A DNA stretch of 21,681 bases from a virus. Below the pieces are notes generated by a model. The model did not search any database and had not been told where the DNA came from. It saw only the letters and a program-made list of their open reading frames with translations. This document shows, one piece after another, positions 20,499-21,681 of the stretch. Where the stretch lies: IMG/VR virus record IMGVR_UViG_3300010354_000792, positions 1-21,681 of that record. One strand, written 5' to 3'. Position numbers and translations under genes: made by a program. How positions within the stretch are numbered: position 1 is the first letter of the stretch; each line of letters begins with the position of its first letter.

Positions 20499-21681
20499 AT
20501 GGCTGCTGCAAGTGAAACAATTAGTTTAAACATTACAGGCAATGCTGTACAACAGTTAAAAGCCATTAACACACAAGTTCAAAATGTTAATAAGTCTTTT
20601 GAAGGACTACGAACTTTATTAGGTAGAATTGCAATCACTGCATTTATTGGGAATACTTTAAGATTTGCTGATGCTATGTCAGATGCTAGCAAAGCCACAG
20701 GATTAAGCACAACATCTGTCTTAGCATTTAGTGAAGCAGTACGTGACAATGGTGGTACAACTGAAGATGGTGTAGCAGCCCTTAATAATTTTACATTAAG
20801 TTTAGAAGCAGCAAGAACAACTAGTAAAGAGGCAAGAGATGCCTTTTTACAATTAGGAATATCACAAGAAGAATTACAACGTTTAAGTAACCAAGATATT
20901 TTAGATAAAACACTTAAAGGCTTTGGTAAAGTAACAAGTGAAAGTAAGGCAGGTGCATTATCGTTAGAAATATTTAAAAAGGCATTAAAAGGCACAGAAA
21001 TTGCTGCTATTGATGCAAGTTATGAAGTTAATAAGGTAATGGATGCCAAATATGCTAATGCTGTACAAGCAGGTGGAGAAGCATACGACAGTTTAGGTAG
21101 AAATTTAGGTGAATTACGTAAGGCATTACTAGCAGTTTTAGAACCACTTAACAAATTAGTAGGTTCTATTAAAATTAGTGCAGATGCATTCCAATTTTTA
21201 ATTAAATCAGTTATAGCATTCGCAGCAGCATTTGGTATATTGCGTGGTATATTAAAAGCAGGTGCGTTGGCAGCAGGCGTAACTGAAGTTGCATCAATAG
21301 GCAAAGCATTATCTAATATTGGTGATAAAATTGTAGATGTTGCAAGAAGTTTAGGTAGTGGAGCAATTTTAACTGCTATACAAAACCTAGGTAAATTTTT
21401 ATATAGTGCAACATTACAACCATTAGTGCAAATTGTAAAAATGTGGTATCGTGTTATTACTGGTGCAGAAAATGCTGCTACTGTAATGGGAGCGTTTGGT
21501 GGTACTATTGCACTTATTGTTAAAGGTATATTAAGACTATCATTAGTAATTACAGTGCTAACTGGATTGTATCAAGGATTAAAATTTTTAAATGAAAGTG
21601 TTTTTAAATCTGAATACATTAGTAATTTTACAAATTATGTAGACAATTTAATTGATAGTATGGCAGAACTTGTAGGACTTA
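20499..21681 (+). CDS. Tail tape measure protein, N-terminal part (truncated by window end)
   Basis: ATG at 20499, one base after the preceding stop. The frame is open to the end of the window, giving 394 visible residues. N terminus SLNITGNAVQQLKAINTQVQ is typical of tape measure proteins, then long helices with ATGLSTTSVLAFSEAVRDNG and VTSESKAGALSLEIFKKALK, followed by hydrophobic stretches (IKSVIAFAAAFGILRGILKA; about 270-360) that in this family form membrane-inserting or tube-lining helices. Sets tail length and assists DNA passage. The full gene is probably much longer. Confidence 0.88.
   Translation, partial: MAAASETISLNITGNAVQQLKAINTQVQNVNKSFEGLRTLLGRIAITAFIGNTLRFADAMSDASKATGLSTTSVLAFSEAVRDNGGTTEDGVAALNNFTLSLEAARTTSKEARDAFLQLGISQEELQRLSNQDILDKTLKGFGKVTSESKAGALSLEIFKKALKGTEIAAIDASYEVNKVMDAKYANAVQAGGEAYDSLGRNLGELRKALLAVLEPLNKLVGSIKISADAFQFLIKSVIAFAAAFGILRGILKAGALAAGVTEVASIGKALSNIGDKIVDVARSLGSGAILTAIQNLGKFLYSATLQPLVQIVKMWYRVITGAENAATVMGAFGGTIALIVKGILRLSLVITVLTGLYQGLKFLNESVFKSEYISNFTNYVDNLIDSMAELVGL

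Overview
This window is a contiguous 21.7 kb piece of a double-stranded DNA tailed phage (Caudoviricetes) genome with AT-rich composition. It has no ribosomal RNA, recognisable tRNA, integrase, repressor or insertion sequence. The head-to-tail gene order (small terminase, large terminase, HNH nuclease, portal, scaffold, major capsid, adaptor, tail completion, tail tube, frameshifted tail chaperones, tape measure), with one tube gene and no sheath gene in view, suggests a long non-contractile tail (siphovirus-like). The collagen-like fibre with a C1q/TNF-like end and the glycosyltransferase and methyltransferase genes fit an aquatic phage. The host cannot be read from the sequence.

Layout. 1-2990: end of one gene, a large collagen-like fibre gene and a one-helix membrane protein, chained by TAATG overlaps. 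2991-3134: a compact structured RNA followed by a strong terminator. 3231-5437: five small leftward genes of unknown function, separated by promoters and RNA pseudoknots. 5438-5779: divergent control region with a strong leftward promoter, repeats and palindromes. 5780-6299: two small rightward early-type genes. 6380-10065: accessory genes (GT-B glycosyltransferase, DUF5710-like protein, unknowns, a small zinc finger, a SAM methyltransferase) interleaved with structured RNA at 7831-7913 and 8190-8640. 10086-11760: a tightly overlapping run of very small phage genes. 11791-21681: packaging, capsid and tail module, ending inside the tape measure gene.

Regulation. Sigma70-like promoters (TTGACT-17-TAATAT leftward; TTGACT-17-TACAAT rightward) occur only in the central control region. 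A second motif, TAAATAC, close to the T4 late promoter TATAAATA, recurs in front of about ten genes on both strands. Four of those genes have the motif 3-6 nt from the start codon and no Shine-Dalgarno sequence, which suggests leaderless mRNAs. Six copies of an H-type pseudoknot with compensatory helix changes lie between genes, three of them immediately upstream of a TAAATAC motif. This looks like a repeated pseudoknot-plus-promoter cassette.

Most notable for follow-up: the pseudoknot family, the TAAATAC promoter set and its leaderless genes, a switch-like leader at 7831-7913, the roughly 450-nt gene-free structured region at 8190-8640, and a textbook -1 frameshift site in the tail chaperone genes.
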